From: Sphingomonas sp. J315
Lineage (GTDB): Bacteria > Pseudomonadota > Alphaproteobacteria > Sphingomonadales > Sphingomonadaceae
Reading direction: 5' to 3'
DNA: 64,000 bases
Assembly (NCBI RefSeq): GCF_024666595.1
Contig: NZ_CP088296.1
Span: 1,550,001-1,614,000 of the forward strand
The notes under the pieces were generated by a model, which saw only the letters and a program-made list of their open reading frames with translations, ran no database searches and had not been told where the DNA came from. The position numbers and the translations under genes were made by a program. Shown piece after piece: positions 37,650-46,424 of the stretch; within the stretch, counting starts at the first letter, position 1, and each line of letters opens with the position of its first letter.

Positions 37650-37901
37650 ATGTCGAAACCAAATCGGGCCGCTTCGACGGCCCCTCAGCCTGAGCCGGTC
37701 GTAGAGCCGGTCGTGACCGAGCCGGAGCAGCCGAAGATCGAGGTCGAGACGGCCATCGAGGCGGTCGAGCCGGAAGTGTCGGTCGACACGAACATCAAGC
37801 TCATCGACAACACCGATCTCCCGCCCGCGGAGGCCCCCAAGGCTGACCGCGAAGAGAGCTTCAAGCTTGACGGCGGGATCGTACACACGGTTCGGTATTG
37901 A
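37650..37901 (+). CDS. Acidic phage protein between portal and scaffold
   Basis: An 83-residue protein rich in Pro, Glu and Val (EPVVEPVVTEPEQPKIEVET), probably disordered. ATG 37650 follows GGAGACTGA. Its stop overlaps the scaffold start. Not recognised. Confidence 0.6.
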   Translation: MSKPNRAASTAPQPEPVVEPVVTEPEQPKIEVETAIEAVEPEVSVDTNIKLIDNTDLPPAEAPKADREESFKLDGGIVHTVRY

Positions 37902-38770
37902 TCGCCATGGAGGGCAAAGAGGATCAGATCGAGCTGTCGGAAGAGACCCAGCGTCTCGCCGAACTCGGCCGTAACGGCACCACGCCGGACACCGCTCCGG
38001 AAACCGACAAGCCTACCCGCCCCGACAACGTCCCGGAGAAGTTCTGGGACGCCGAGAAGGGCGAGGTGAACCAGGAGGCGCTCCTCAAGAGCTACCTCGA
38101 GCTCGAGAAGGGCCGAGGCAAGCCCGAGGGCGATCCTCCCGCTGACGACGCCAACGCGGTGGACCCCGACGGTGATCCGGACGGTGATCCGGACGCCGAT
38201 ACCGGCGAGAAGCAGGACCCGCCCAACGAGGCCCTGACGTCGGCCATCGCGGCCGCTCAGGAGGCCTACGCCACCGCAGGCGGCGACCTTCCGCAGGAGC
38301 ACAAGGACGCGCTGGTCGCGGCCGGCATCCCTGCCGAGGCCCTCGAGACCTACATCGCGGGCGTCAAGGCGACGGAGCGGGCTCTTGAAGCCTCCGCTCA
38401 CGAAGCCGCCGGGAGTCCTGAAGCGTTCGCTGAGGCGACCGCGTGGGCGGCCGAGAACTGGTCTCCGGAGGAGATCGCCGCGTTCAACGCCTCGGTCGGT
38501 AATCCGGCGCTCGTGAAGACCACCGTGAAGGGCCTCATGGCTTCCTTCAAGGAGGCCAATCCGGGCGAAGGCAGGCTCACGAACATCAATAACGGCCCCG
38601 TCACCGGGGAAGTCTACACGGACAAGAGCGAGTTCTTGAAGGACCTCGCCGCGGCTGACGCGGCTGGTGACAAGGCCGCCCGCATCAAGGCCGTGCAGAA
38701 GCTCGAACGGTCGAAGAAGGCCGGCACCGTCAAGGAGATCACTCCGCGGTCCGGCCCCTTCCGCCGATGA
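37898..38770 (+). CDS. Capsid scaffold protein (T7 gp9-like)
   Basis: A 290-residue acidic protein (T7 gp9: 307). NVPEKFWDAEKGEVNQEALL near residue 50 is the conserved segment of T7-like scaffolds, followed by a low-complexity acidic linker (DPDGDPDGDPDAD) and a helical C-terminus with a basic end that would contact the shell. TTG 37898 overlaps the previous stop; an ATG nine bases later is an alternative start. Confidence 0.88.
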   Translation: MIAMEGKEDQIELSEETQRLAELGRNGTTPDTAPETDKPTRPDNVPEKFWDAEKGEVNQEALLKSYLELEKGRGKPEGDPPADDANAVDPDGDPDGDPDADTGEKQDPPNEALTSAIAAAQEAYATAGGDLPQEHKDALVAAGIPAEALETYIAGVKATERALEASAHEAAGSPEAFAEATAWAAENWSPEEIAAFNASVGNPALVKTTVKGLMASFKEANPGEGRLTNINNGPVTGEVYTDKSEFLKDLAAADAAGDKAARIKAVQKLERSKKAGTVKEITPRSGPFRR

Positions 38771-39136
38771 CGCGATGGTCCTGGTCGGCGCGCGGATAGA
38801 TACCGCAGCGCACTGATCGGGACGGGGACAGTTGGCCCGCCCCTCACTCGCCCAACAACCCTCAAGCGGACGCGCTCAGGGGGACGCCCGTGGAACTCGG
38901 GCTATTCCTGCCCGGAGAGACGCCCCTGACGGGGCCAAACAGCAGAGCGGATAGTGGTCGAGCGCGAAAGCGCAGAGGACGCTCCTCGGAAGGCCGCTGT
39001 CTCTCCGGATTATACCCAAGCTGCCAAAAGATAATCCGAAGCGGGGGCCGGCTGCGGCCGACAACCCCACTCACGCGCGGACCTTGAGGAACAACGGGAC
39101 CCAAGAAACCCAACCTCAACAAAGCACGAAAGTAAC
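38771..39136 (+). promoter_or_regulatory. Capsid leader with stem-loop
   Basis: A 366-base gene-free stretch before the capsid gene. It holds an exact inverted repeat, CGGATTAT (39006-39013) and ATAATCCG (39031-39038), around a 17-base loop, and a GC-rich CGGCCGGC-like hairpin just after. No copy of TCACG-N5-GGGA is present. It may serve RNA processing or translational control of the capsid message. Confidence 0.5.
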
Positions 39137-40090
39137 ATGGCAAATAGCAATCCGTCGCGTCCGGCCCTTCGCCAGGGCGGTAGCGACGTTACCGAGCTGA
39201 TGCTCGATGTCCGCGGCGGCGAGGTCCTGACGGCCTACAACGCTACCACGGTCATGGACTCGCGTCACAAGACGCAGCAGCTCTCCGGCGCCAAGTCGGT
39301 CAAGTTCCCCGCCTTCTGGAACGCAAGCGCAGAATACCACGTCCCCGGCGTGGAGATCACTGGCGGCCAGATCGCCTCGCAGGACGTGACCGTCACGCCC
39401 GACGACAAGCTGATCTCCTCGGTCTTCGTGTCGGACGTGGATGAGGAGCTCTTCGACGTCAACGTCCGGTCGCCCTACACTGAGGCCATCGGCCGCGAAC
39501 TGGCCGAACACTCGGACGCGAACATCATGCGTGCGGTCATCCTGGCCTCGCGCGGCGGCGCTCTCTTCACGGGCGACAGCGGCGGCTCGAGCCTGACCTC
39601 GGCCGGCTTCGCGACCACCGCAACGACCCTCTTCGACGGCTTCAGCCAGGCGAAGGAGGCGATGGATACCAAGCGCGTCCCGGTGGACACGCAGAAGGTC
39701 TACGGCCTCCTGCTCCCGGCGCAGTGGTATCTGCTCGCCCGGTCGGACCGGAACCTCAACCGTGACTACAACGGCGGCGCGGCTTCGATCCAGAAGCACA
39801 CGCTGAGCACCATCGACGACATCGAAATCCTGAAGTCGAACGTCGCCTCGCGCGTCTTCGGCGTCAACGACAGCTCGAACACCGCGATCCCCTCGTACTA
39901 TCGCGCTGACTTCACGAACACTCGTGGCATCGTGTGGACCGAGTTCGCGGCGGCTTCGGCAGTCGTGCAGGACCTCGGCTTCCAGATGGTCGATCAGCCC
40001 GAGAAGCAGGGCATCCTGATGATCGGTCGCCAGATGCGCGGCACGCGCGCTCTGCGCAACAAGTGCGCGGTCGAACTGAAGATCGCTTAA
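39137..40090 (+). CDS. Major capsid protein (T7 gp10-like)
   Basis: A 317-residue HK97-fold capsid of T7-like phages. The beginning GSDVTELMLDVRGGEVLTAY, then AKSVKFPAFWNASAEYHVPG, IDDEELFDVNVRSPY-like IDDVDEELFD and LLLPAQWYLLARSD match the family. The protein ends KCAVELKIA, then an intrinsic terminator follows. No slippery site for a gp10B-type extension was seen. Confidence 0.93.
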   Translation: MANSNPSRPALRQGGSDVTELMLDVRGGEVLTAYNATTVMDSRHKTQQLSGAKSVKFPAFWNASAEYHVPGVEITGGQIASQDVTVTPDDKLISSVFVSDVDEELFDVNVRSPYTEAIGRELAEHSDANIMRAVILASRGGALFTGDSGGSSLTSAGFATTATTLFDGFSQAKEAMDTKRVPVDTQKVYGLLLPAQWYLLARSDRNLNRDYNGGAASIQKHTLSTIDDIEILKSNVASRVFGVNDSSNTAIPSYYRADFTNTRGIVWTEFAAASAVVQDLGFQMVDQPEKQGILMIGRQMRGTRALRNKCAVELKIA

Positions 40091-40101
40091 CTCGCACACC
40101 T

Positions 40102-40136
40102 AAAGGGGTCGGGCCTTTGGGCTCGGCCCCTTTTTT
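40102..40136 (+). terminator. Intrinsic terminator after capsid gene
   Basis: AAGGGGTCGGGCC pairs with GGCTCGGCCCCTT around a short TTTGG loop and is followed by six T. It occupies the place of T7's T-phi terminator after gene 10. Confidence 0.85.
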
Positions 40137-40157
40137 CGTCATTACGTAGGCCGAATT

Positions 40158-40529
40158 TTGGATTGTCAAGACGTTGAAGGGCCTATCCATTCGTGGCCCG
40201 ACCATTGCCGGCGGGCGTATTACCGAGACGCGACCCGCCGCTATCGGGCGCGACACCCGACACGCGCGAAAGAGAGCGATCTCCGAAACCGCTACGGCCT
40301 AAGTCTGACGGATTTCCACGACTTGCTAGAAGCTCAAGGCGGCGTCTGCGCGATTTGTAGCGAACCAGAGCAGGTTAAAGACGGCCGATCTTTGGCTGTC
40401 GATCACGACCACTCGACGGGGGAAGTGCGCGGCCTTCTCTGTCAGAAATGCAACACCGGTCTCGGCAAGTTTCGAGACAGCCCGGACCTCCTTCGAGAGG
40501 CCATCAAATATCTGGAAGGTACTCGCTGA
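40158..40529 (+). CDS. Endonuclease VII-family HNH nuclease
   Basis: A 123-residue free-standing nuclease of the recombination endonuclease VII family: YGLSLTDFHDLLEAQGGVCA with CAICSEPE, LAVDHDHSTGEVRGLLCQKC with the catalytic DHDH and second Cys pair, and NTGLGKFRDSPDLL. Zinc ligands are two CxxC pairs. Such genes often behave as homing endonucleases. Placed between capsid and tail tube after a terminator, in an interval that is empty in T7. Starts at TTG 40158. Confidence 0.85.
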   Translation: MDCQDVEGPIHSWPDHCRRAYYRDATRRYRARHPTRAKESDLRNRYGLSLTDFHDLLEAQGGVCAICSEPEQVKDGRSLAVDHDHSTGEVRGLLCQKCNTGLGKFRDSPDLLREAIKYLEGTR

Positions 40530-41131
40530 TGGCGCTGCTCGCTCCCATGAGTGAACTCGAGGCGGTCAACCGGATGCTTAAGAGCATCGGTCAGGCCCCC
40601 GTGAACACCCTCGAGGTCACCGGTATCGGTGACGTCAACAAGGCCCGACAGGACCTTGAGGAAACCTCGCGCGACGTCCAGACGGCCGGCTGGAGCTGGA
40701 ACACGGACGACGCCTATCCCCTTTCTCCGGACGCCAATGGGTACATCCTGATCCCCAACGGCGTCCTCGACGTGGACGCAGCGGACCCTACGGTCAACGT
40801 CGCGCAACGTCGCAATCCCCAGAACGGCTCCATGTGCCTCTGGGACCTCGACAACCGGACCTTCACGTTCACTTCCCCGGTGGACTGTAAGATCATCTGG
40901 GGCATCGCCTTCAACGATCTCCCGCAGATTGCCCGCACGTACATCTCGACGGCCGCAGCGCGGCGCTTCCAGGCTCGCGTGGTCTCCTCGACGGTCCTCG
41001 ACCGATACAATGAGACTGACGAAGAGCGGGCCTGGTTTCTGCTCCAGCGCGGCGAGCGCCGGACGCGAGACACGAACGTCTTCCGCGCGAACGCTGGAGT
41101 TCGCCGTTTCTACAGCCGTCGGAGGTTCTGA
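40529..41131 (+). CDS. Tail tubular protein A (T7 gp11-like)
   Basis: A 200-residue protein (T7: 196) with MSELEAVNRMLKSIGQAPVN and the helical ISTAAARRFQARVVSS segment of gp11 proteins. It forms the adaptor ring between portal and nozzle. ATG 40529 overlaps the nuclease stop, so translation is coupled. Confidence 0.9.
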   Translation: MALLAPMSELEAVNRMLKSIGQAPVNTLEVTGIGDVNKARQDLEETSRDVQTAGWSWNTDDAYPLSPDANGYILIPNGVLDVDAADPTVNVAQRRNPQNGSMCLWDLDNRTFTFTSPVDCKIIWGIAFNDLPQIARTYISTAAARRFQARVVSSTVLDRYNETDEERAWFLLQRGERRTRDTNVFRANAGVRRFYSRRRF

Positions 41132-41151
41132 CCTCCAGACTGGAGGCATAG

Positions 41152-43342
41152 TTGGCGCTCACCACGCGCACTCTGCCGGCGATCAACAATGGCGTCTCCC
41201 GCCAGCCGGCCATTCTCCGCTCTCCCGATCAAACCGAGGATGAGCTCAATACCTGGGGCGAGATCGCTAGTGGCGTCGCCCGCCGCCCCCCCTACCCGCC
41301 TAGTCGCGGAGATCGTATCGGCGGACCTCGACGGTGCCTTCATCCACCATATCAATCGTGACGTGAATGAGCGCTATCTCGTGATCGTGAACCAAGACCT
41401 CATCAAGGTCTTCGACCACGAGACGGGCGAGGAGCAGACTGTGACAGCCCCAGGCGGGCTTGATTACCTCAGCTCCCCCGGCTCCTCGTACCGCGCGATC
41501 ACCGTGGCGGACTACACCTTCATCGTGAACGCGGACGTCGTCTGCGCCTTAGATGAGGTTGAAGCCGATCAGACCCCGCAGCCGGACTACTACGTCTGGC
41601 CGGGCGGTAACTCGCCGCGGGACTACGGCGTATTCCTTGGTGACCCGTCACAGGCGCCTATCGGTGGTGGGGCGTACCAGTATGGCCCGAACCCGACCGC
41701 AGGTGCCCTGACGGGAACCGTGCAGAAGTTCGAGGACCTCCCTGAGAGCCCCGCCGATGGCGAAATCTACAGGATTGCCGGCTCCGCGGAGACTGGCTTT
41801 GTCTCATACTACGTGGTCCGTAACGGGAGCGTCTGGGACGAAACTGTATCCCCTGGACTTCCCAACGCGATCTCCGCTGCGACGATGCCTCACGCCCTTG
41901 TGAGGCAGTCGGACGGGAGCTTCGTGTTCGCGCCCTTCTCCTGGAAGCCGCGCCGCGTGGGCGATCTCGTGACCAACCCAGCCCCTCCGTTCGTGAACCG
42001 CCGCCTGCGCGACGTGTTCTTCTATAAGAACCGGCTGGGCTTCCTGGTCGACGAGAGCGTCGTATTCTCGGTAGCGGGCGACTATGGTGACTTCTGGCGC
42101 CGGACGGTTCTCGATTATATCGAGAGCGACCCCCTGTCGGTTTCCGCAACGACCACCGACGTGGCCTTGCTCGACTATGCGGTCCCTTTCAACGACGGGA
42201 TCATGCTCTTCAGCGCTCAGCGCCAGTTCTCCCTATCGAATGGCGAGTCCGGGCTGTCAGCCGCGAGCATCGAGATTAACCCGGTGACCTCGTTCGTGAC
42301 TTCTCCGGGTGTCCGGCCGGTCCCCCTCGGGAACCAAGTGTATTTCGCATCGGACTCCGGCGGCTACGTCGCGGTCCAGGAATACAGCCGCCTCGACGGG
42401 TCCGACGCGACCGACGCAGCGGACATCACGGCGCACGTAACGGGCCTCATCAAGACCGGCGTGTCACGCCTGATCCCGATACCCGACCTCAACGCGGTGG
42501 TGGTTCTGCGGGCGAACGCGGAGGACAGCAACAAGGCCTTCGTCTACCAGTTCTTCTGGGACGGCGAGCGTAAAATCCTGTCCGCTTGGCGGCCGTGGGA
42601 CTTCGGGAACGGCGAGGTCGTCTCCGGGGTCTTCCTCGACGGCGAGCTTCACCTCCTGATTAAGCGTGACGGCTCTTTCTTCCTCGAGAAGATCGACCTC
42701 CGTCCGGAGGCGAAGACGCCGGACCAGCAGCATCTCATCTATCTCGACCGACAACTGTCGATTGAGGGGGAATACGACGCTGAGGAAGGAACAACCACGT
42801 TCACCCTGCCGTATGAGCCCAATCCGGATACCTTCAGGCTCGTTCGAGGGGCCGGGGCTACTCATCCGGAGTCCTTGATCCCGGTCGGCGGATACACTTT
42901 CGATGGCCTGACGGTCACCGTGCCGGGCAACGAAAGTAGCCACACCGCCACCGTCGGTGAGGTCTATGAGACCCGCTTGGTCTTCAGCCGTCAGTTCCCT
43001 CTGGACTACCAGGGGCGTCCATTGACGACCGGTCGTCTCCAGCTCCACACCTTCACGGTCTTCCACTCTGACACCGCCTACTTCGAGGCCAAAATCCAGC
43101 CCTACGGGCGGGACGCGGTCGCCGCCGGGGACCTGACCCAGACTGTCGTGTTTAATGGCCGAGTGATCGGCTCGAACACGTACCGACTAGGCAGTCTGCC
43201 CTACCGGACCGCCTCGTTCACCTTCCCGGTGGCCGGCGATGCCTCGCTGGTCTACGTCGCACTGACCAACTCGAGTCCCTACGCCTCGATCTGGGTCGCG
43301 GCTGAGTGGGAAGGCCTCTTCTTCTCGCGAGCCTTCGGTTGA
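41152..43342 (+). pseudogene. Tail tubular protein B (T7 gp12-like nozzle), frameshifted
   Basis: Restored to 729 residues (T7: 794). TTG 41152 follows GGAGG. The start NNGVSRQPAILRSPDQTEDE is the typical gp12 opening. One extra C in the C7 run 41286-41292 breaks the frame after about 45 codons, then HHINRDVNERYLVIVNQDLI and NAVVVLRANAEDS follow. The protein forms the hexameric nozzle of the short tail. Confidence 0.92.
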
Positions 43343-43821
43343 GGGCCCGGACAGTAGAGACTTCAACGATCCCCTACGACACTCTCATGGACGCCTTGAC
43401 CTACATCGGTGAGAACCTCCGAAAGGAGGACCTCGACGAGGTCAAGGCGTCCACCGAGGGTGACCCTGTGGAGACCCTGAAGGCGAGCTGGGCGGCCTCG
43501 GATCGGTCCTGGTTGATCCTCGACCGCACCGGCCTCCCTATCGGCGCCTTCGGTGTCGCCCCGGCTCCTACGCCGGGTGTCGGCATAGTGTGGCTCCTCG
43601 GGACCTCGGGGATCGAGCGGGAGTGGATCGCCGTCGCGCGGCAGACACGCCGCCATCTCGAATACATGCATGAGGACTTCCCGGTCCTCTGGAACTTCAT
43701 CGACGCCCGAAACGAGCTAAGCCTTCAATGGCTCCTTCGCTCGGGCTTCCACCTAATCGACGCAGACGCGGCCTATGGCGCGGAGCGCCGGCTCTTCTTT
43801 GAGTTTGCGAGGACCGTCTAG
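43339..43821 (+). CDS. Internal virion protein, T7 gp13-like (GNAT-like)
   Basis: A 160-residue protein that aligns in order with T7 gp13: an early helix DALTYIGENLRKED, LILDRTGLPIGAFGVAP, WLLGTSGIEREWIAVARQTR and the end LWNFIDARNELSLQWLLRSG. The last block resembles acetyltransferase-fold phage proteins. Start at TTG 43339, overlapping the nozzle stop, is chosen by homology; no clear ribosome site is seen. Confidence 0.75.
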   Translation: MRARTVETSTIPYDTLMDALTYIGENLRKEDLDEVKASTEGDPVETLKASWAASDRSWLILDRTGLPIGAFGVAPAPTPGVGIVWLLGTSGIEREWIAVARQTRRHLEYMHEDFPVLWNFIDARNELSLQWLLRSGFHLIDADAAYGAERRLFFEFARTV

Positions 43822-44264
43822 TGTGTAACCCTATCGCTCTTGCGGCCATCGCCGTCGCCGGCACCGCGGTCTCGACCGTAGGTCAAATTCAGGCAGCCAA
43901 TGCCCAAGCCGGTGCCATTAATTCCCAACTAGCCGTGCGCGAGAAGGAAATTGACCGGGCCGCCACGGCCGAGATCAATGACCGTCTCCGCGAGGCCCGC
44001 CGAGAGCAGGGCCGTATCATGGTTGCAGCCGGAGAAGCCGGCCTAAACCTTGAGAGTGGCGGGATCGAGGCTCTCCTTATCGACAGCGCGCAGCAAGCTG
44101 GCTTGTCAAACTCCCGCTCCTTGGCGAACCGGGAAAGCCGGAAGGACGCCGCACGGACTGAAGCGCAAGCGCGGATGTCATCGCGACCGACCGCTTTAGG
44201 CGCGGGGCTCCAAATCGCCCTCTCGGGCGGCAGCGCCTACGCGGGCGCCTCGAAGAAGACCTAA
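43821..44264 (+). CDS. Internal virion protein B (T7 gp14-like)
   Basis: A 147-residue protein opening MCNPIALAAIAVAGTAVSTV, a hydrophobic helix, followed by a long helical region (QIQAANAQAGAINSQLAVRE). This pattern is typical of gp14 proteins that leave the virion and form a pore in the outer membrane at infection. GTG start overlaps the previous stop. Confidence 0.82.
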   Translation: MCNPIALAAIAVAGTAVSTVGQIQAANAQAGAINSQLAVREKEIDRAATAEINDRLREARREQGRIMVAAGEAGLNLESGGIEALLIDSAQQAGLSNSRSLANRESRKDAARTEAQARMSSRPTALGAGLQIALSGGSAYAGASKKT

Positions 44265-44279
44265 CCTCAAGGAGCCCTG

Positions 44280-46403
44280 ATGGCAGACTTGGCGAAGACC
44301 CGGACGCCGACTGAAGCTCGGCGCCGAGGAACCTCAAATCGCGACTATACCCTCCCGTCGCGGCGCGACACCGATGCGCCTCGACTGGAGATCAACGCCC
44401 CCATCGTCCGTCCCTCAGGCCCGGCCGAGAGCGCTGAAATCCTCGCCCGCACGCTAGGGCTGGCCACTGATGTTGCCGCCGCCATCGGCGAGAACGCGAT
44501 GGAGAAGACGGCCGCCAAGCGCGCCGGCATGGGTACTCTAGATGGAGCCCGCGGGGCTCCCGATGAGGCCCTCTTCGCCAAGTCGAATGCGTACCGTGAG
44601 GCCTTCCAACTGGAGGGAGCCAAGCGAGGCGCATTCCAACTCGATCTCGACGTGACGAAGCTGATCGAAGATCGGCTGGCGGACGAGGACGATCCGGCCA
44701 CGCTGGACGACATTCAGGGCATCATCGACAACGCCTTCGGGTCCTTCGCGACCGATGACGAGGGAAAGCCTCGAGACTTCGGGAACCCCAAAGCCTCCTT
44801 GGCGGTGGCCCAGCAGCTCAACGCCACGCGAACTCGGCTGATGGGTGCTGCCTACGAAGCGATCCGCGAACGGACGAACTCCGAGGCGGTCGGCCGAGTG
44901 GCCTTCAACGTCCTTCAGGAGCTCGAGCAGGGGCCGATTGCGGCCATTCCTGGAGCTCCGCCAACACTTGCGAACCTTACCCCCAAGGCGGCCGCTGTGT
45001 CCCCGGTGAAGGCGCCTACTGGCCGCTTACCGGTCCAAGGGCGGCTCACCAGCGGCTTCGGGAGCCGACGCGCACCAACCGCTGGTGCCTCCACGAACCA
45101 CAACGGCATCGACATCGCGGCTCCGATAGGGGCCTCCGTCGAGGCCCCGGCGTCCGGCAAGGTCATCCGTGTTGGCAAAGACAAGAACTCTGGCAACTTC
45201 GTCGTCATCGAGCACCCCGGCGGGGTGCAGACCTCCTACAGTCACCTGAGTTCCGTAGGGGTCAAGAAGGGCGACACGGTCGAGGCCGGCTCGAGTTTCG
45301 CGAAGGTCGGCAAAACCGGCACCGCAACCGGGCCGAACCTCCACTATGTGGTTCGCGTCGACGGGAAAGCTGTCGATCCGGAGAGCTTCCGCTTTCCCGA
45401 GACAGCCACCGAAGCGACGGCCGATCCGAACCTCCAGCCCGCGCAGGCGAACGCTGAAGTCGCTGCCGCTCCCGCGCCCCTCGACTTCGAGGCGGCGATG
45501 GCCCGCGTTCCGGACACTGTCCCTCGCGGTGTGGCCAAGAAGGCCCTCCTCTCAGCGTTCCTCTCAGGAGCCGAAGAGAAGAAGCGCCCCGAGTGGTTGG
45601 ACGCACTCGGGCGCTCCACCCGCAAGGATGGCTCGCCCTCATTCTCCCCTGAAGAGATCGCCACGATCCGCGGGGAGCGTGACCGGATCAAGGAGAACAT
45701 GCGGGTCGAGGCGCGGCGCATCCGAACGGAGCGCTACGAGGCGAACGAAGAAATCCTGATGTCGGAGATGGCGCAAGGGCGGACGCCCAGCATCGCCACG
45801 ATCCGCGAATGGGAAACCCGTGACGATATCTCGGGCCGCTTCGCTTCTGCGCTGGTCGACAGCATCGAGTCCGACGCCCGTCAGGAAGCCCGCATGGCAA
45901 CCGCTGAAGCCCGTGAGGCCGAACGCTCGGCAGATGCCGACCTCGACTTCGAGGCGGGCGCTGAGGCCGACATGCGGCGCACTGGCGTTCTCCGCGGCGC
46001 GACCCATGAGGACGACGTCCGGCGCTTCGAGCGCGGCGAGTTAGGCTCCGGCCGGCGAGCTGTGGCTCGGTTCAAGATGCTGCGTGCTGCCGCCCGTCAG
46101 GGCGAGCAGGCCCGCCTCTCGGACCCTGAAGTCGCCAAGCACGCCGAGTATATCGACCACTACTACAAGCCGCCGACCCTCAAGGGGACGAGCGTCCAGC
46201 GGGCTCTTCAAGGAGCCGGTCCGGACCCCGTCGATCCCCGGCCGGCAATGCTCGCGGAATACAAGAAGCTCATCAAGAGCGGCGAGGACCCTCAGTCCGC
46301 GTACATCGCAGCAATCGCGAAGCACGGCCCCAACGACGAACGTCGGAAGAAGGCTCAGCAGCGCCGCCTCCAGGAGCTCAGGGCTCGCCAGGGAGGCCGC
46401 TAA
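44280..46403 (+). CDS. Internal virion protein (T7 gp15-like) with M23 peptidase domain
   Basis: A 707-residue core protein in the gp15 position (T7 gp15: 747). Residues about 250-365 form an M23/LytM peptidase domain: LTSGFGSRR, NHNGIDIAAPIG with the His and Asp zinc ligands, SYSHLSSVGVKKGDTV and ATGPNLHYVV. The usual HxH is NxH here, so the zinc ligand stays but the general-base His is replaced. T7 gp15 has no such domain. The helical rest, with the Arg-rich QQRRLQELRARQGGR end, is of the expected type. Confidence 0.82.
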   Translation: MADLAKTRTPTEARRRGTSNRDYTLPSRRDTDAPRLEINAPIVRPSGPAESAEILARTLGLATDVAAAIGENAMEKTAAKRAGMGTLDGARGAPDEALFAKSNAYREAFQLEGAKRGAFQLDLDVTKLIEDRLADEDDPATLDDIQGIIDNAFGSFATDDEGKPRDFGNPKASLAVAQQLNATRTRLMGAAYEAIRERTNSEAVGRVAFNVLQELEQGPIAAIPGAPPTLANLTPKAAAVSPVKAPTGRLPVQGRLTSGFGSRRAPTAGASTNHNGIDIAAPIGASVEAPASGKVIRVGKDKNSGNFVVIEHPGGVQTSYSHLSSVGVKKGDTVEAGSSFAKVGKTGTATGPNLHYVVRVDGKAVDPESFRFPETATEATADPNLQPAQANAEVAAAPAPLDFEAAMARVPDTVPRGVAKKALLSAFLSGAEEKKRPEWLDALGRSTRKDGSPSFSPEEIATIRGERDRIKENMRVEARRIRTERYEANEEILMSEMAQGRTPSIATIREWETRDDISGRFASALVDSIESDARQEARMATAEAREAERSADADLDFEAGAEADMRRTGVLRGATHEDDVRRFERGELGSGRRAVARFKMLRAAARQGEQARLSDPEVAKHAEYIDHYYKPPTLKGTSVQRALQGAGPDPVDPRPAMLAEYKKLIKSGEDPQSAYIAAIAKHGPNDERRKKAQQRRLQELRARQGGR

Positions 46404-46424
46404 GACCCCCCTCAAGGAGACTGA

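Noticed and set aside
40060..40140. Programmed frameshift giving a long capsid form as in T7 gp10B
   Set aside because: No slippery sequence before the stop, and the terminator follows at once.
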